DNA of 64,000 bases from Obelidium mucronatum. Its lineage: Eukaryota > Chytridiomycota > Chytridiomycetes > Chytridiales > Chytriomycetaceae. Positions 33,997 through 44,446 of the stretch are shown one piece after another. Under the pieces are notes generated by a model. It saw only the letters and a list, made by a program, of their open reading frames with translations, did no database searches and was not told the DNA's origin. A program made the position numbers and the translations under genes. Location: NCBI GenBank assembly GCA_025765595.1, contig JAIVFH010000006.1:434001-498000 (forward strand), given 5' to 3'. The first letter of the stretch is position 1, and each line of letters starts with the position of its first letter.

Positions 33997-34470
33997 TTAT
34001 TCATCCTCTTCTTCCTCATCCCCTTCCACTCCTTCACCATCATCTTTATTGGCGTCTTCATCATCCTCCTCGTCATCCTTTTCTTGTTGTTCCCCCTCCG
34101 CTTCCATTTTGTCTTCGCTTTCGTTTCTAATTACTCTTTTCTTCTTTGAAATTCTGCTCTGGATGTCGGCGTTTCTCAAGTCTGCAAGACACCACATAAT
34201 GAAATCCGCTTGGACAGGCTCGTGGAAGCGAATCAGGTGAGCGGTTTGATCAAACCACTTGGCGCAGTGTTCTGCCGCGGACGTGTTAAACCTCCCCTTT
34301 CCATTTGCAGGCCCTCCTGACGTCAATTCCTTGAATTTTGCTGGATCGCAATGCTCTGTACAGAAGTTGTCCTTTTTAGCTATTGCTATAAAGCTAGTAC
34401 CTGTTTTTCTCTGTACGGCCCTTGGTGGCACAGCATGTGGGACAGCAAACAAACACTTGGTAGAGTTCAT
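33997..34470 (-). CDS. Small unrecognised protein with a highly acidic C-terminus
   Basis: An intact 157-codon frame starts with ATG. The N-terminal half carries scattered Cys/His (FCTEHCDPAKF, SAAEHCAKWFD) and a helix-like FIMWCLADLRNADIQSRI. The last third is almost entirely Asp/Glu. No family is recognised. Its position between element remains suggests it belongs to a mobile element or is a relic. Acidic tails of this kind are common in chromatin-associated proteins, but that alone is weak evidence. Confidence 0.4.
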   Translation of the reverse strand: MNSTKCLFAVPHAVPPRAVQRKTGTSFIAIAKKDNFCTEHCDPAKFKELTSGGPANGKGRFNTSAAEHCAKWFDQTAHLIRFHEPVQADFIMWCLADLRNADIQSRISKKKRVIRNESEDKMEAEGEQQEKDDEEDDEDANKDDGEGVEGDEEEEDE

Positions 34471-34663
34471 TCACAATTCCTTTCAAAATCCCCCTTTCCA
34501 ATAAACCAAATTTATTGGAGCTGAATTGCTTGCCAGCTGGTATCTTGTTTCATCTTGATGAAGAGATTTAATTTGCTACTCAAGGCTTGAATCTGAGGCA
34601 AGAAGTTATACAAAAGGTTAAGCAAAAGTGATACCTTAAAGGCACTTCAATATAAGTCAGTTA

Positions 34664-34686
34664 TCCAATAAGTTACAATTATTGGA
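34664..34686. repeat. 23-nt hairpin, copy 2
   Basis: TCCAATAA, loop GTTACAA, TTATTGGA: a perfect 8-bp stem. Confidence 0.85.
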
Positions 34687-34887
34687 AACTTACGTTAGAC
34701 TTAACTAGTTGTCCATTTTTGGATTTTGGTTGAATTTTGCTTGTGGGTCTGTCATTTTGAAGTTCACCAGTGTTCCACAAGATTATTAAACCCCCCCTTC
34801 AGCAATGACCTTGATTAATATATACTTATTAGGGATTGGAATAGCCATAGTAACGGTAAAACAAACTGAATGGCACAAAGTAGCAAT

Positions 34888-34910
34888 TCCAATAATTGTG
34901 ATTTATTGGA
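34888..34910. repeat. 23-nt hairpin, copy 3
   Basis: TCCAATAA, loop TTGTGAT, TTATTGGA: a perfect 8-bp stem. Confidence 0.85.
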
Positions 34911-35505
34911 TGCATTCACACTTAATTTTAAATTTAAATGAAAATTTAGAAACCTGGTTTCAAAGAGCTAATCACAATTTCAAAGAGCTAATCACAATTC
35001 CTATTGGATTAGATTGATAGACTAGACGGACAGTCAAATGGAAGAACTTCCAGTTACGGACAGCAGGGAACTTTGGGAAATAGGGGAGGAGGCCTTTTAA
35101 AGTGGGAACTGCAGTATTTATATGCTCAATTTTCAAGGCCCGCTTTTTTTTTGGGCTGGCGGGCCTTATGTTAGATTTGTCCCGCCAGAATGACAGGGCC
35201 TGGGCAAACCACTTTCAACCAACATTCAGAACTTGAAGGTAGAAAAAATGAATCTGTGTTTATGATTCTGAAGTCATTTTGAGTTGTTTTGAGAAGGTAC
35301 TATAGCCACACTCCCTGAACCCCAAATCCACTGCTCAACACACTCATTACTCCAGTCCTTTTCCAAATAATCCTCACTAGCATTAAACTTTCCAATTATT
35401 ACCACTGAGAAGTTTAAACAGGTGAAAAACTAATTATCATAAGTGACATGTGCTGCCATGACGTTTGATCTGTGTATTCACTGATGTTGGACTTTCCAAT
35501 ACCTT

Positions 35506-35528
35506 TCCAATCAATCTCCAATATTGGA
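35506..35528. repeat. 23-nt hairpin, imperfect copy 4
   Basis: TCCAATCA, loop ATCTCCA, ATATTGGA. The outer six pairs form; the two inner positions mismatch. Length is again 23 nt. Confidence 0.6.
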
Positions 35529-35645
35529 AAAACTAAATTGTTCTGGGCAGCTTTTCTAAAGCTAAAATCTTCCAATTAAATGAGACTACAGGTATAGCAG
35601 TGCAGATACAACACAACTTGTAAGTTTACTTTTGTTATGTGTTCT

Positions 35646-35668
35646 TCCAATAATCCCTTAATATTGGA
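35646..35668. repeat. 23-nt hairpin, copy 5
   Basis: TCCAATAA, loop TCCCTTA, ATATTGGA, with a single mismatch next to the loop. Confidence 0.8.
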
Positions 35669-36137
35669 AACTCAAGGCAATCATACCCTGACTGTTTACA
35701 ATTAATTTGTTCTATCTCAAGTAGGCTACGGCTGCACAGCTGTATGAAGATCAGAACCTTTGCTACTGTGAGAGCAATCAGACGGATTTTACTTTCCATC
35801 CAATCATTCTCACTTATTGAAAATAATCTGCCAGTAATAATTGACAAACCAAACAAGACCAACTAGTATTGTAGCTCTTCTGTCAAGCTTCCTTTCAGGT
35901 GCAGACAAGAGAAAGGGACAAATTCAATAGGGTTAGGTTAGTATTGTGCATAAATAACAAAATGATAAAAAACATACAGAGGAAAAGCCATGTATGGAGA
36001 TTCCTTTAACTATGGGGAGACGATTTTTTGACTTGCGTAGTGGAAAGTCATACAATTAATGTCAACAAGACAAACTAGAGTCAATTAAACTGGGAAGCTT
36101 TTCTTAAAAAGGCAAATTTGAATTGGAGTTGACAACA

Positions 36138-36160
36138 TCCAATAATTTCCATTTATTGGA
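36138..36160. repeat. 23-nt hairpin, copy 6
   Basis: TCCAATAA, loop TTTCCAT, TTATTGGA: a perfect 8-bp stem. Confidence 0.85.
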
Positions 36161-36530
36161 AACACGTTTTGCTCCAGAAAGTTGATCCCCAAATTTTGGA
36201 CTTTTTGTTGTGGAGCTCTGTGCTACATATATTGCTGCTATGATTGAGTTCACTACCTCCCAACTTTGGGGGCAATCATAGCACTTGCCGGAATGCAGCT
36301 AGTATGCTGCCATCCGGCAACCTCCTCAACCAATCAGATTCGTTCCACAAGACCGGCATTGTGACCTTCCCTGACCATCTTGTGATGCTGTTTCGTGCCA
36401 AGCCGGCCGGCAATGCATCCAAGCACAATCTTGGCCAAGGATTGGTAATTGTTTTGCTTAGAAAATCATCTCCAAAACAGCAACGGTTCATGGCGCCCGC
36501 ACCAACTTCCTAACAATATCAGTGAGACTT

Positions 36531-36560
36531 AAAGGAGGGGGTGTCAAGGGGGGAGGAATT
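36531..36560 (+). mobile_element. Possible polypurine tract and LTR start
   Basis: AAAGGAGGGGG is directly followed by TGTCAAGGGGG, the arrangement expected at the 3' LTR of a copia-type element. An upstream open segment (36244-36513) has no recognisable RNase H, and I could not find the LTR end or a second LTR, so this is tentative. Confidence 0.3.
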
Positions 36561-37379
36561 CCTTCCTTCCTCCTTTCCTTCAGATAGGTAGCGGTGGTTC
36601 CAGGGTTACAGACCAACCCACCGCATTTTCAACACTCTCGCCCAATCTCCAATCTTTTGCTCCCACGTGTTGTTCTGTGTGAAAGTTAATCTGTTCACAG
36701 CCCAGCGGTCCGATGAATATCAGGCGACTTGGACTCTAGTGTGTTCCAAGGGTTAACAACAACAAATAAAGAAGAACAAATAGAAATAAAGGAATAGCAT
36801 AAATAAAGAGAACAATGACACCCGCAAACGTCCCCGCTCCTTACGTCACTTGCCTCACTCCCGCCATCCACCCTTTGTCTCCCAACTCACCACTGTTTGA
36901 CTTTGACCAGGCCGCACCACTTCTGCACCGTGGGACATCCAGAAAATACTTATCCTTATTACAGCTAGGCGGAAATATAATAACGTTTTTTGTTATCCGC
37001 GACACAGTTTAGCCGCACCATCAGAATTCCAGTAACACCTTTCTCCTGAGTTACCAGTCTGAGTCGCTCTGTGCCCGCCGCCTCCAGACCAGGGTGATAA
37101 GAACCACAGGGTCCCGCTCCTCTCTTTGATTTGCTAGTGTGACCTGTGTTTAGTAAGATTCCTTCCAACATCAAACCCCTTGTCTTGATTAACACATCTC
37201 AAGACAACATAGATACGTTAGAAAGTCGCGCATCTGCAGAACCTACACCCTCCCCAGGATAATCATGTTAGTAACTGACACATTGTTACTCTGAAACTGT
37301 GTCTCGAGGTAAGCCCTGCAAAGCTGTATAGTGGCCATCTATTTCATTCTCAGCAACTTTATTTGTCCTACTCATTCCA
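36561..37379. other. No gene recognised
   Basis: Possibly LTR-like sequence following the tract at 36531. The short open frame at 36815-37012 has no motif. Confidence 0.35.
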
Positions 37380-39409
37380 GAACTCCCGCAAAGGCCGCAT
37401 TGTGACATTGTGTCACATTCCGCCAAAATAAGTAAAACCCAATTCCTCCAAATAAACATAAATATATAAATAAGTAAATGAGTAAAAAGGAAATAAAGAT
37501 AGAAGTAAACATAACTAGTGAAGTGGAATTCCGGTTTCCCACTTCACAGTGGTTGTCAATAGCGAAAAAGGTCCTAGCGGTGGCTGCTTGCCATGCCAAC
37601 GCAACTCAGTCCCTGTGCATCTGAAAGTGGAACCTGTCAACCACAAACGTAGCAGTCTTGTACAAGAACCTGATTCCAACAAAGATTGGTGGTAAGTATA
37701 AGAAGAGAACACTATATAATGAACAGAGCGCGTAATAATAAATAAGTAAAGTGCACCTTTCATATATTGTGAATTTTCCTGCTACGTGTCAGGCGCGTAG
37801 GGATTGGAGCAAGCGGCAGGCTCTATCGTAGAAAACAAAGGTAGGTACTTTGCCCATTTGCGCAAAACAGTGGCATAAGAAGCGAGAAATAAAGGTAGAA
37901 GACTCAAAAGAGTACATCTTAGATATTCCAATGATCATGCCGCAGCTCCACACAGCCATAAATATTCCAGGCAGGAACCGCTGCTTCAGACTGTACTTGA
38001 ACCGCTGATCCTCTACTAACTCTTTTTCTTGTGTATCAATATGCACTGTAGATGTTCACGTTTTCTTTCCTTGTTCCACTGTTTCCCAATGATTTCCTGG
38101 ACAGTCGCGTTGTGAGAGCTGAGTCCGCAGGTACTCAAAACAGTGTCTGTCTTTTTTTGCTTGCAGCCAGAGATGATGCACTCATTCTTCAGGTGCGCAT
38201 GCAATGAGCAGAACAATGTGGTCACACCAAGAATAGGCAACACACAGCCAGGCACAGAACACAAGAGATGTCCCATAACTTTCCCATCCATTACACTGCC
38301 AGAGATTTCTTTTCCATTGTAAAACTGGTGGCACCCGTTGCAGCGGTGACACATTTCTTGCTAAAGTAATCAGTCATGAACGTGACGTATTCCCGCATTG
38401 CGGGCCTGATGTCATGAATAGAATCACCTGTTTTTGGTAAGTACGGACCCAGAAACAGGGAGTTGCTCCACACATGTGTTGTTTTGGGGGCCCAGGAAGG
38501 TCTGAAGTGAGTGAACTGCATATGTTCATAGTCATCATTGGCAGGGATCTTGGAGATGTACTGCTGAAGTAGTAGCATGTGATACACGTAAAATCCACGT
38601 TTGAAGATCACTGCGCTGTCTGGATCAGGCACTTTGATGGTTGGGAAGGCCAGTGAATATGTGCGCTGCTCACGATACAGCTTCACCCTATGTGCGAGGC
38701 ATGAATAAATAAGCAATTTAGTATTTACCATGCAAGAAAATACCAAAAGAAGGCCAGATGGCAGGTGCTTTAGCCAGAGATCCACAAAAGGTATGGTGAC
38801 GTAGTACTGCTCATTGATCTTCAGGAACCCAACTGACAGGATTGTTTCAAGTGGATACATCTCTATCAACTGCTTCTGTTTGTCTTCGCTCATGTATGCA
38901 ACAGAATCCACGTTGTACCACATGTGGCATTTAGTGCAGTTGCCCTTGAACAGCAACGCGTGGTATGGGCCTTCCATCCCCAACACCACTACTTGTGTGC
39001 TGCTGAAAGTCAAGTTTTTGGTGCACCTGTGGCATTGCGAGAATGGAGCCACAAGGACAGATGGCTGGACAGGTTTCCAGTGATTGACCGCGTCCATGCC
39101 TGGGCACTGGAATACTTTGTCAGCCAAGGTAAATACTGTTTCATTGGTCAAGGAAAACTGCTTGGAGATGTGATCACAGATGACCCTCATGCGGTTGTTA
39201 TTGTCATATAGTTTGACTGCGGACTTGTACCTATGTAGGAATGGCTTGACTTTCCGCAACTCGTTGGCCAGCACAACTACAGCTCTTGCTTCATTTATGA
39301 AGGACATGTTGGTTATTTTTACTTTTGTTGTTCTGTGCATTCCAGAATGCCACCATTCTTTGCAACTCATTTTTGATAAGTTTGCGTTCAGCCTTGTGGG
39401 GAAAACCAA
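37380..39409 (-). pseudogene. Truncated KDZ-type transposon gene with CxC5/CxC6-like cysteine clusters
   Basis: The minus strand is open from 39409 to 38291, then continues in other frames (38354-38016, 38046-37789, about 37690-37390), so at least two frameshifts break it. The first part has paired cysteines (SQCHRCTKNLTF, FKGNCTKCHMWYN) as in the CxC5-like cluster. The second has CHRCNGCHQFYNG, DGKVMGHLLCSVPGC, FCSLHAHLKNECIISGC and TCGLSSHNATV, the layout of the CxC6 cluster associated with KDZ transposases. Next come VFYDRACRLL and, near 37621-37680, VVDRFHFQMHRD, matching the KDZ core motifs. An in-frame TGA follows that motif and the rest of the core is missing. Kyakuja-Dileera-Zisupton elements are DNA transposons known from fungi. 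This copy is inactive. Confidence 0.7.
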
Positions 39410-39665
39410 CTAATTGCAATCACTGCGACGCTTTAAGTCCAATATATTGGCAATAAAGAATCCTTTAATTGTGTCAGAAGGTTTTTCTTTATTGCATGCG
39501 CTTTGATACTTGGTGATATCACTCTCTCTTTGATCCCACTTTGGCCTGCCTTGCCCTTTTCATCTTCTCCCTATTTGCTTGTTTCCCTTGCAGCCTTTTG
39601 GCAATGCCTTGCTTTGCAGCTTTGGCTGCTGCCACTCCTCCAGCATCACCCCGTACTGCCCAATT
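39317..39665 (-). repeat. Inverted repeat arm A: 5' part of the KDZ element
   Basis: This ~350-bp segment, covering the start of the CxC gene and the sequence upstream of it, is repeated in opposite orientation at 41993-42330 with very few differences. Diverged third sequence: 43320-43520. Confidence 0.8.
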
Positions 39666-39667
39666 TG

Positions 39668-39716
39668 ACTAGAGACATACGCTCAGTCACTTTGTTTCTT
39701 CGCAGTGCAGGTTGCA
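39668..39716 (+). repeat. Left-end sequence of a non-autonomous repeat family (copy 1)
   Basis: Starts CTAGAGACATACGCTCAG and runs to GCAGTGCAGGTTGCA. The same segment opens the copies at 44447 and 55400. Only the left end is recognisable here. Confidence 0.6.
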
Positions 39717-39837
39717 GCCCAATGGAACCATGTTTCGGCCAAACGAAGTGAAACCAACTTACTGCCCAGCCTCAACTATTAAAACTAAACTTATCATCAA
39801 AAAGCAAAGAAAATAAAATACAAGTTACTAAATAAAA

Positions 39838-40030
39838 CAAATTAAACAGTTAATAAATAAATAAATAAAAAATAAACATTTTAAAAATTTAAAAAAAATA
39901 AAAATAAAAATAAAAATAAAAATAAAAATAAAAATAAAAATAAAATAAAAATAAAATAAAAATAAAATAAAAATAAAAATAAAATAAAATAAAATATATT
40001 AAAACTAAAAATAAAAATAAATTAAAAACT
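39838..40030. repeat. AAATA/AAAAT microsatellite
   Basis: Long tract of AAAAATA-type units, followed by further A/T-rich low-complexity sequence. Confidence 0.9.
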
Positions 40031-40119
40031 TAAAAAAGAATAACAAAATAGTAAGAAAAAAAGTAGAAGTGAATTCCATTTGATTTGGATTGCAAGTACT
40101 TTTTGTCAGTTTGTTTTAT

Positions 40120-40245
40120 ACTTTTTTTCTTGTTATTAACTTGTAATGACTTTTTTCTTGTAATGAGCTTGTAATGACTATTTGTTTTAGTAAGGCACTT
40201 GTAATAAATATTTTGTCTTGTAATGACCTTGTAATGAAAGTTGTT
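40120..40245. repeat. CTTGTAATGA short repeats
   Basis: CTTGTAATGA or close variants recur about six times in roughly 110 bp with variable spacers. Confidence 0.65.
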
Positions 40246-40435
40246 TGAAAATGAAAAAGGCATGCACCCTTCCAAAAAAAAGTATAAAAGAAGGAACTTT
40301 GCCCTTCCAAAAAAAGGCATTCTACTGGTTGATGTCTTCTTTGGCTCAGATGCCAAACCCAGGTTTTACTTTCATTAAATTAAATCTATTACTAAACCAA
40401 AATACTTCTAGTTGAATCTACTTGAATACTTGCTG

Positions 40436-40712
40436 GCAAAAAGGGTGCACACTTTTTGCTTGCATTATCACTATACATTATCACTATACATTATACACTA
40501 TATATTATACTCTATTCCCTATACACTACACACTTCACATTATACACAATACAACACACCTACTATTTTTTATACAATACAATGCAGTGCACTGGCAGGT
40601 GGAAAGGGTGCACACTTTCTACATGCCATGCATCACTTCATACAATACCCACAATACCATGCAATAACAACTCATCTCATACATTCTTGCAGAAAGGGTG
40701 CACACTTTCTAC
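40436..40712. repeat. Three copies of AAGGGTGCACACTTT
   Basis: Copies near 40441, 40604 and 40694, each embedded in GGCA/TTGCA context and separated by CATTATACAC-type low-complexity sequence. The core GTGCAC is palindromic. Confidence 0.7.
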
Positions 40713-40721
40713 CTGCTATGT

Positions 40722-40918
40722 ACTAATAAATACAATACAATACAAAACTATACAATACAATACAATACAATACTATACCATAGCTGGTTGGGAGACTGTA
40801 GCTGACATACAAATACCATACATACAATTCAATATAATACAATACAATACAATACAATAGAATACAATACAATAGAATACAATACAAATACAATACAATA
40901 GAATACAATACAATAAAT
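40722..40918. repeat. ATACA/ACAAT microsatellite
   Basis: Nearly continuous TACAATACAA units. All long open frames across it are artefacts of the repeat. Confidence 0.9.
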
Positions 40919-40941
40919 TAATAAAGCTACAGTCTCCCACT

Positions 40942-40943
<2 letters not shown>

Positions 40944-40975
<32 letters not shown>
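40944..40975. repeat. 32-base poly-C run
   Basis: A second long poly-C homopolymer after the one at 935. Immediately after the microsatellite. Confidence 0.95.
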
Positions 40976-40978
<3 letters not shown>

Positions 40979-41715
40979 TTCCTTGCCTAAAAATTTTCTC
41001 TTGATTGCTTATGTTATCAACAGATAGTTTTTAGTTTTCCCCTTCTTTTTTCTGCTTCTTTGAAAATTCATTGCCATATCTTATATTTTTCCATATTCAT
41101 TTTTATAATAAAAGTATGTACAACTAATTCCTCTTAGTATTTAATTTGTTGTGCCCCCTGAAATGCATCCAACTTATTTTCTAACACACCCCCCAGCTTA
41201 AGTTCCTTTTATTATTCCTCTTAATATGTAAGTGGGTTCAGTTTGACCTGTCATGTTACCAGATGGTCATGGGGCTGGGTTAGAGGTGAAGCAAACTTAA
41301 CCTAGCCATTATTAACATGTATTACCTAAGTCAATATCCTCTCAAGTCTAGGGCTGTTAGCAAGAAAAATAGAACACATACAGAAAAATTTCTGCAAAGT
41401 GTTTTTTTGGCATGTTTGTATGGGTAACCCTGGCATGTTAATATGCCACATCTGTTCAGGTTTTGGGTGGCCAGCATCAGGATTAGGCCATTTTTTACTT
41501 CCTTGTCTTGTGTTTTTTGTTTGTTGCAGTAGCCAGGCTCCCTAGTTTGAAATAGTACCCAAAGAACACCCCCCTTTCAATCTTTTCAGCTTTGATCATT
41601 CTCCAGACTTTGTTTGTTTTCATGTTTGTTTTCATAAAGTTGGGAATCCCCATTGGTTGTAACTTCCAAATGTCAAGAATGCACAAAAATAAAACTCAGG
41701 TATAACTTTAAATTA
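40976..41715. other. No gene recognised
   Basis: AT-rich sequence between the microsatellites and the repeat right end at 41716. No coding signal seen. Confidence 0.4.
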
Positions 41716-41790
41716 CATTTTCACAAGGAATTGTCTTCCATCCCCCTCAAACTCCCCCTTAACATGACAGGTTGACAAGCAACCTGCAAT
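41716..41790 (+). repeat. Right-end sequence of the non-autonomous repeat family (copy 1)
   Basis: CCCCCTCAAACTCCCCCTTA followed by ACATGACAGGTTGACAAGC and AACCTGCAAT. The same end closes the copies at 50610 and 56050. The end carries GCAACCTGCA, the inverse of TGCAGGTTGC near the left end. Confidence 0.65.
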
Positions 41791-41847
41791 TGCGCCAGCA
41801 AGCACACGTTCCTTTGGGGGAACACAAATGTTAAGTACCACTACTAT

Positions 41848-42138
41848 ATGGTTTGGTTTTATTACCGCTCTACTATCTTTAAGGGCAACAATGGTGGTTG
41901 TCAAGAGTTGGAAGGGGACGTGCTAACTGTAGAAGAGTTTAGCGATTGCAGGTTTGATGGGGTGAGGAATGTGGTGGCTGAGTTGGTGTCAAGTCGGGCA
42001 GTGCAGGGCGATGCTGGAAGAGTGGCAGCAGCCAAAGCTGCAAAGCAAGGCATTGCCAAAAGGCTGCAAGGGAAACAAGCAAATAGGGAGAAGATGGAAA
42101 GGGCGAGGCAGGCCAAAGTGGGATCAAAGAGAGAGTGA
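41848..42138 (+). pseudogene. Short Ala/Lys/Arg-rich reading frame of the KDZ element, C-terminal part
   Basis: The frame ends AAKAAKQGIAKRLQGKQ...GSKRE and stops just upstream of the start of the CxC gene in the inverted duplicate (arm B). The same coding end exists on the minus strand at 39520-39665, ahead of the KDZ gene. So it is a short upstream gene of that element, basic and helical. Its function is unknown and its N-terminus is unclear. Confidence 0.4.
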
Positions 42139-42330
42139 TATCACCAAGTATCAAAGCGCATACAATAAAGAAAAACCTTCTGACACAATTAAAGGATTCT
42201 TTATTGCCAATATATTGGACTTAAAGCGTCGCAGTGATTGCAATTAGTTGGTTTTCCCCACAAGGCTGAACGCAAACTTATCAAAAATGAGTTGCAAAGA
42301 ATGGTGGCATTCTGGAATGCACAGAACAAC
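41993..42330 (+). repeat. Inverted repeat arm B
   Basis: Reverse-complement partner of 39317-39665. It breaks off at 42330 inside the first codons of the CxC gene, where it joins copia-derived sequence. Confidence 0.8.
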
Positions 42331-42489
42331 AATATTATGGCATAAAACCTGAGATAAGTCAGAAGGGCAAGAAAGGAGAATTTTCAGCAGATGTAGCTAC
42401 AAAGATTTACGCTGGACATCACTCTCCGTCGATTATAAGATGCATCAATGATCATGGAATGCTGAGTTTTCACATTTTCCACAGAGTTT

Positions 42490-42960
42490 CCAAAGTTGAA
42501 GTCTAAGACCGGACGCGTCGAAGACAAGAGTACTGAGTTGCAATTTCCCGGAGGAAGCTCAGGAAGTCCTTACTGCAGAAGGAGAAGAGGTTTTTCACTT
42601 GGAGTTAGACAAGCTCAAGTGGTAAATCTGTACAAGCAAAGTTTATTAGAAGTTGCCCTGCCTAAAGAACAGGGGGAGGGATATTCTGATAGCCCAACAC
42701 AAAGTGAGAGTCCTAGCATTATCTGTCAGTTGCAACGTAAACATGCAAAGGATACAAAGTTGGAAAGCGCATTGAGTACGTAGCGAAAGCGAAGATTCTC
42801 AGGAAGAAGACGAGGATTCTTCATTGGATTATGAGGACTCTCCCGAGAACCTAGGCTATCATGCTATGTTCTGTCAGGCAGAGGTAATCAAAGGAAGAGA
42901 TCCGATTTGAGTTAGTAACTTGGTTGTTAACTAATCTTATGCAGTCGTTCGTTCCTATCT
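42490..42960 (+). pseudogene. Ty1/copia (family B) integrase-RT linker fragment
   Basis: Encodes KSKTGRVEDKSTELQF and later EEQ/DSDSPT-type acidic sequence, frameshifted. The same sequence, better preserved, lies at 53530-53930 on the minus strand directly upstream of a copia RT. Confidence 0.55.
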
Positions 42961-43319
42961 TTTATTGTAGGGGGACTGGAAGCAGTGCTGGTTCTGTAGA
43001 CAGGTGAGCTGATTGTTGTGGGCACTAGAGAGATTTTGGAGAGAATTCTTAAACTTTATTTCCAAACATGGAGCTTGCAACATGACTTTCAGGTGCCTCC
43101 AACAATAAGTAATATGGCATGAAATCAGGTTTGAAAAATAGTATTTATTCTCTTTTGGAAGGTGGTGTTAAGCTTGTACCCCAAATCAAAAACGGCACTA
43201 TCATTGCCGGTCCATCAAAGGGAGTTCCGAAATATCCCAGAACGCCTCCAATGTAACTTCTTGGAAATGTAACAAATCTTGGAACAATTTAATAAATGTT
43301 ATTTCCTTTTCCCCATCTT
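42961..43319. other. No gene recognised
   Basis: Sequence between the copia linker fragment and the diverged KDZ fragment. No coding signal. Confidence 0.35.
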
Positions 43320-43520
43320 CCCTACCTTTGCAACTTGTTGGCCAGCCCAAATACAACTCTTGCTTTATCAATAAAGGTCATGCTAGTTGTTTGTTTTTAC
43401 TTTTCTTGTTTGTTGCAGTCCAGAATGCTTGTCTCTTTTCTTTTTAATTCATAGGTTTGCGTTTAGCCTGGTGGGGCAAAACAACCAGTCACAGTCAACA
43501 TGACGCTGTAGGTGCCATGT
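43320..43520 (-). repeat. Diverged third fragment of the KDZ 5' region
   Basis: Similar to 39255-39440, in the same orientation, but with many substitutions (for example CTTGTTGGCCAGC against CTCGTTGGCCAGC). An older relic. Confidence 0.5.
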
Positions 43521-43742
43521 ATTGATTGGGTTTTACTTTCAGTCTTTTTGCAATAGATACTAGAAAGCAGAGAATCTGGCTGATTCTGGCAGATGGAATG
43601 GGAACAGCGAGAAGAATAACCAGGGAATTTTTTTAGGAACCATTGTGGTGGAGAAGCAGGGGATTACCTAGATCCCAATGAGAAGATACGGGAGTCTGTT
43701 TTTCAAGCTCTTGGTTGAGCATATATTTTTCTACTTATTTAT

Positions 43743-44446
43743 TTATTCATTTGTAATAAATACCAGCATTCCTGGCAAGGGGTATCCACTGGGACTTCGT
43801 GGAGCTTGTTGACAAAGATGGCTTTGGACGATTGTCATTTGTAATTCAATACACAGCTGTCTTTGGAGTGTGTTGAGCAGGGAAGGGGTACTTACTGTGT
43901 TTTTATTGATAGTCTCACAACCAGTGTTTGCTGGCCGACCCCACTGTTGTCGCAATTATATTCAACTCCAATGTTTCCAAGCTCTGGTTCCCGCAGTTCC
44001 CGCTGTGATTCAATGGAATCAACTTTGACACAGTCGTCAATCGTGTTTCGACCAGTAGGACATTTGGGAGGAGGAGCAAGTCAATGATGTGATGAAGTAT
44101 GCAATCATCTACTGCAAGCTGCTGGCTGAAGGGAACATACGGAAGGACAAGATCCTGGCAATGGTCAAGCAGGAGACTGGGTTGGTCAACTTCCCTGACA
44201 AGAAGGAGTCCGGACATGTGCACGTTGGGCTCCACTTGTACAATGAGGAGCTGAAAAAGGTGATTGTTTGTTTACTGGCTGCTGTCTGTGTTTTCTGAGT
44301 TTGCTTTAGATCTTCTTGAATTACAGGTGCTTCTTTGACACATAGACTTTTACGTTCGAATTAGCAAAACGTCATTTCGCTGAATGGACCAAAAAGCTGT
44401 CGTTCCATACTGGTGTTCCTGACAAATACCACAATTCTGGCAGTTC
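43743..44446 (+). pseudogene. Unrecognised element gene, copy 2, first part
   Basis: Plus-strand homologue of the minus-strand gene at 30375-31200. It includes the VDENGFGRSSF-like block (here VELVDKDGFGRLSFVIQY), the SSGSRSSRCDSMES linker and MMKYAIIYCKLLAEGN to LHLYNEELKKV. Frameshifts and stops break it. It is interrupted at 44446 by an insertion and resumes at 50611. Confidence 0.65.

Larger units (their letters stand above)
34950..36240. other. AT-rich non-coding stretch carrying hairpins
   Basis: No coding region is supported. Besides the hairpins listed separately, it contains a 20-bp tandem duplication near 34959-34999. Confidence 0.5.

Noticed and set aside
34805..35017. Hydrophobic open frame resembling a mitochondrial gene piece
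   Set aside because: No recognisable motif; the AT-rich composition of the stretch explains it.
40412..40908. Several open frames over the ATACA microsatellite
   Set aside because: Periodic repeat translation (Tyr/Thr/Ile/Gln) without any domain.
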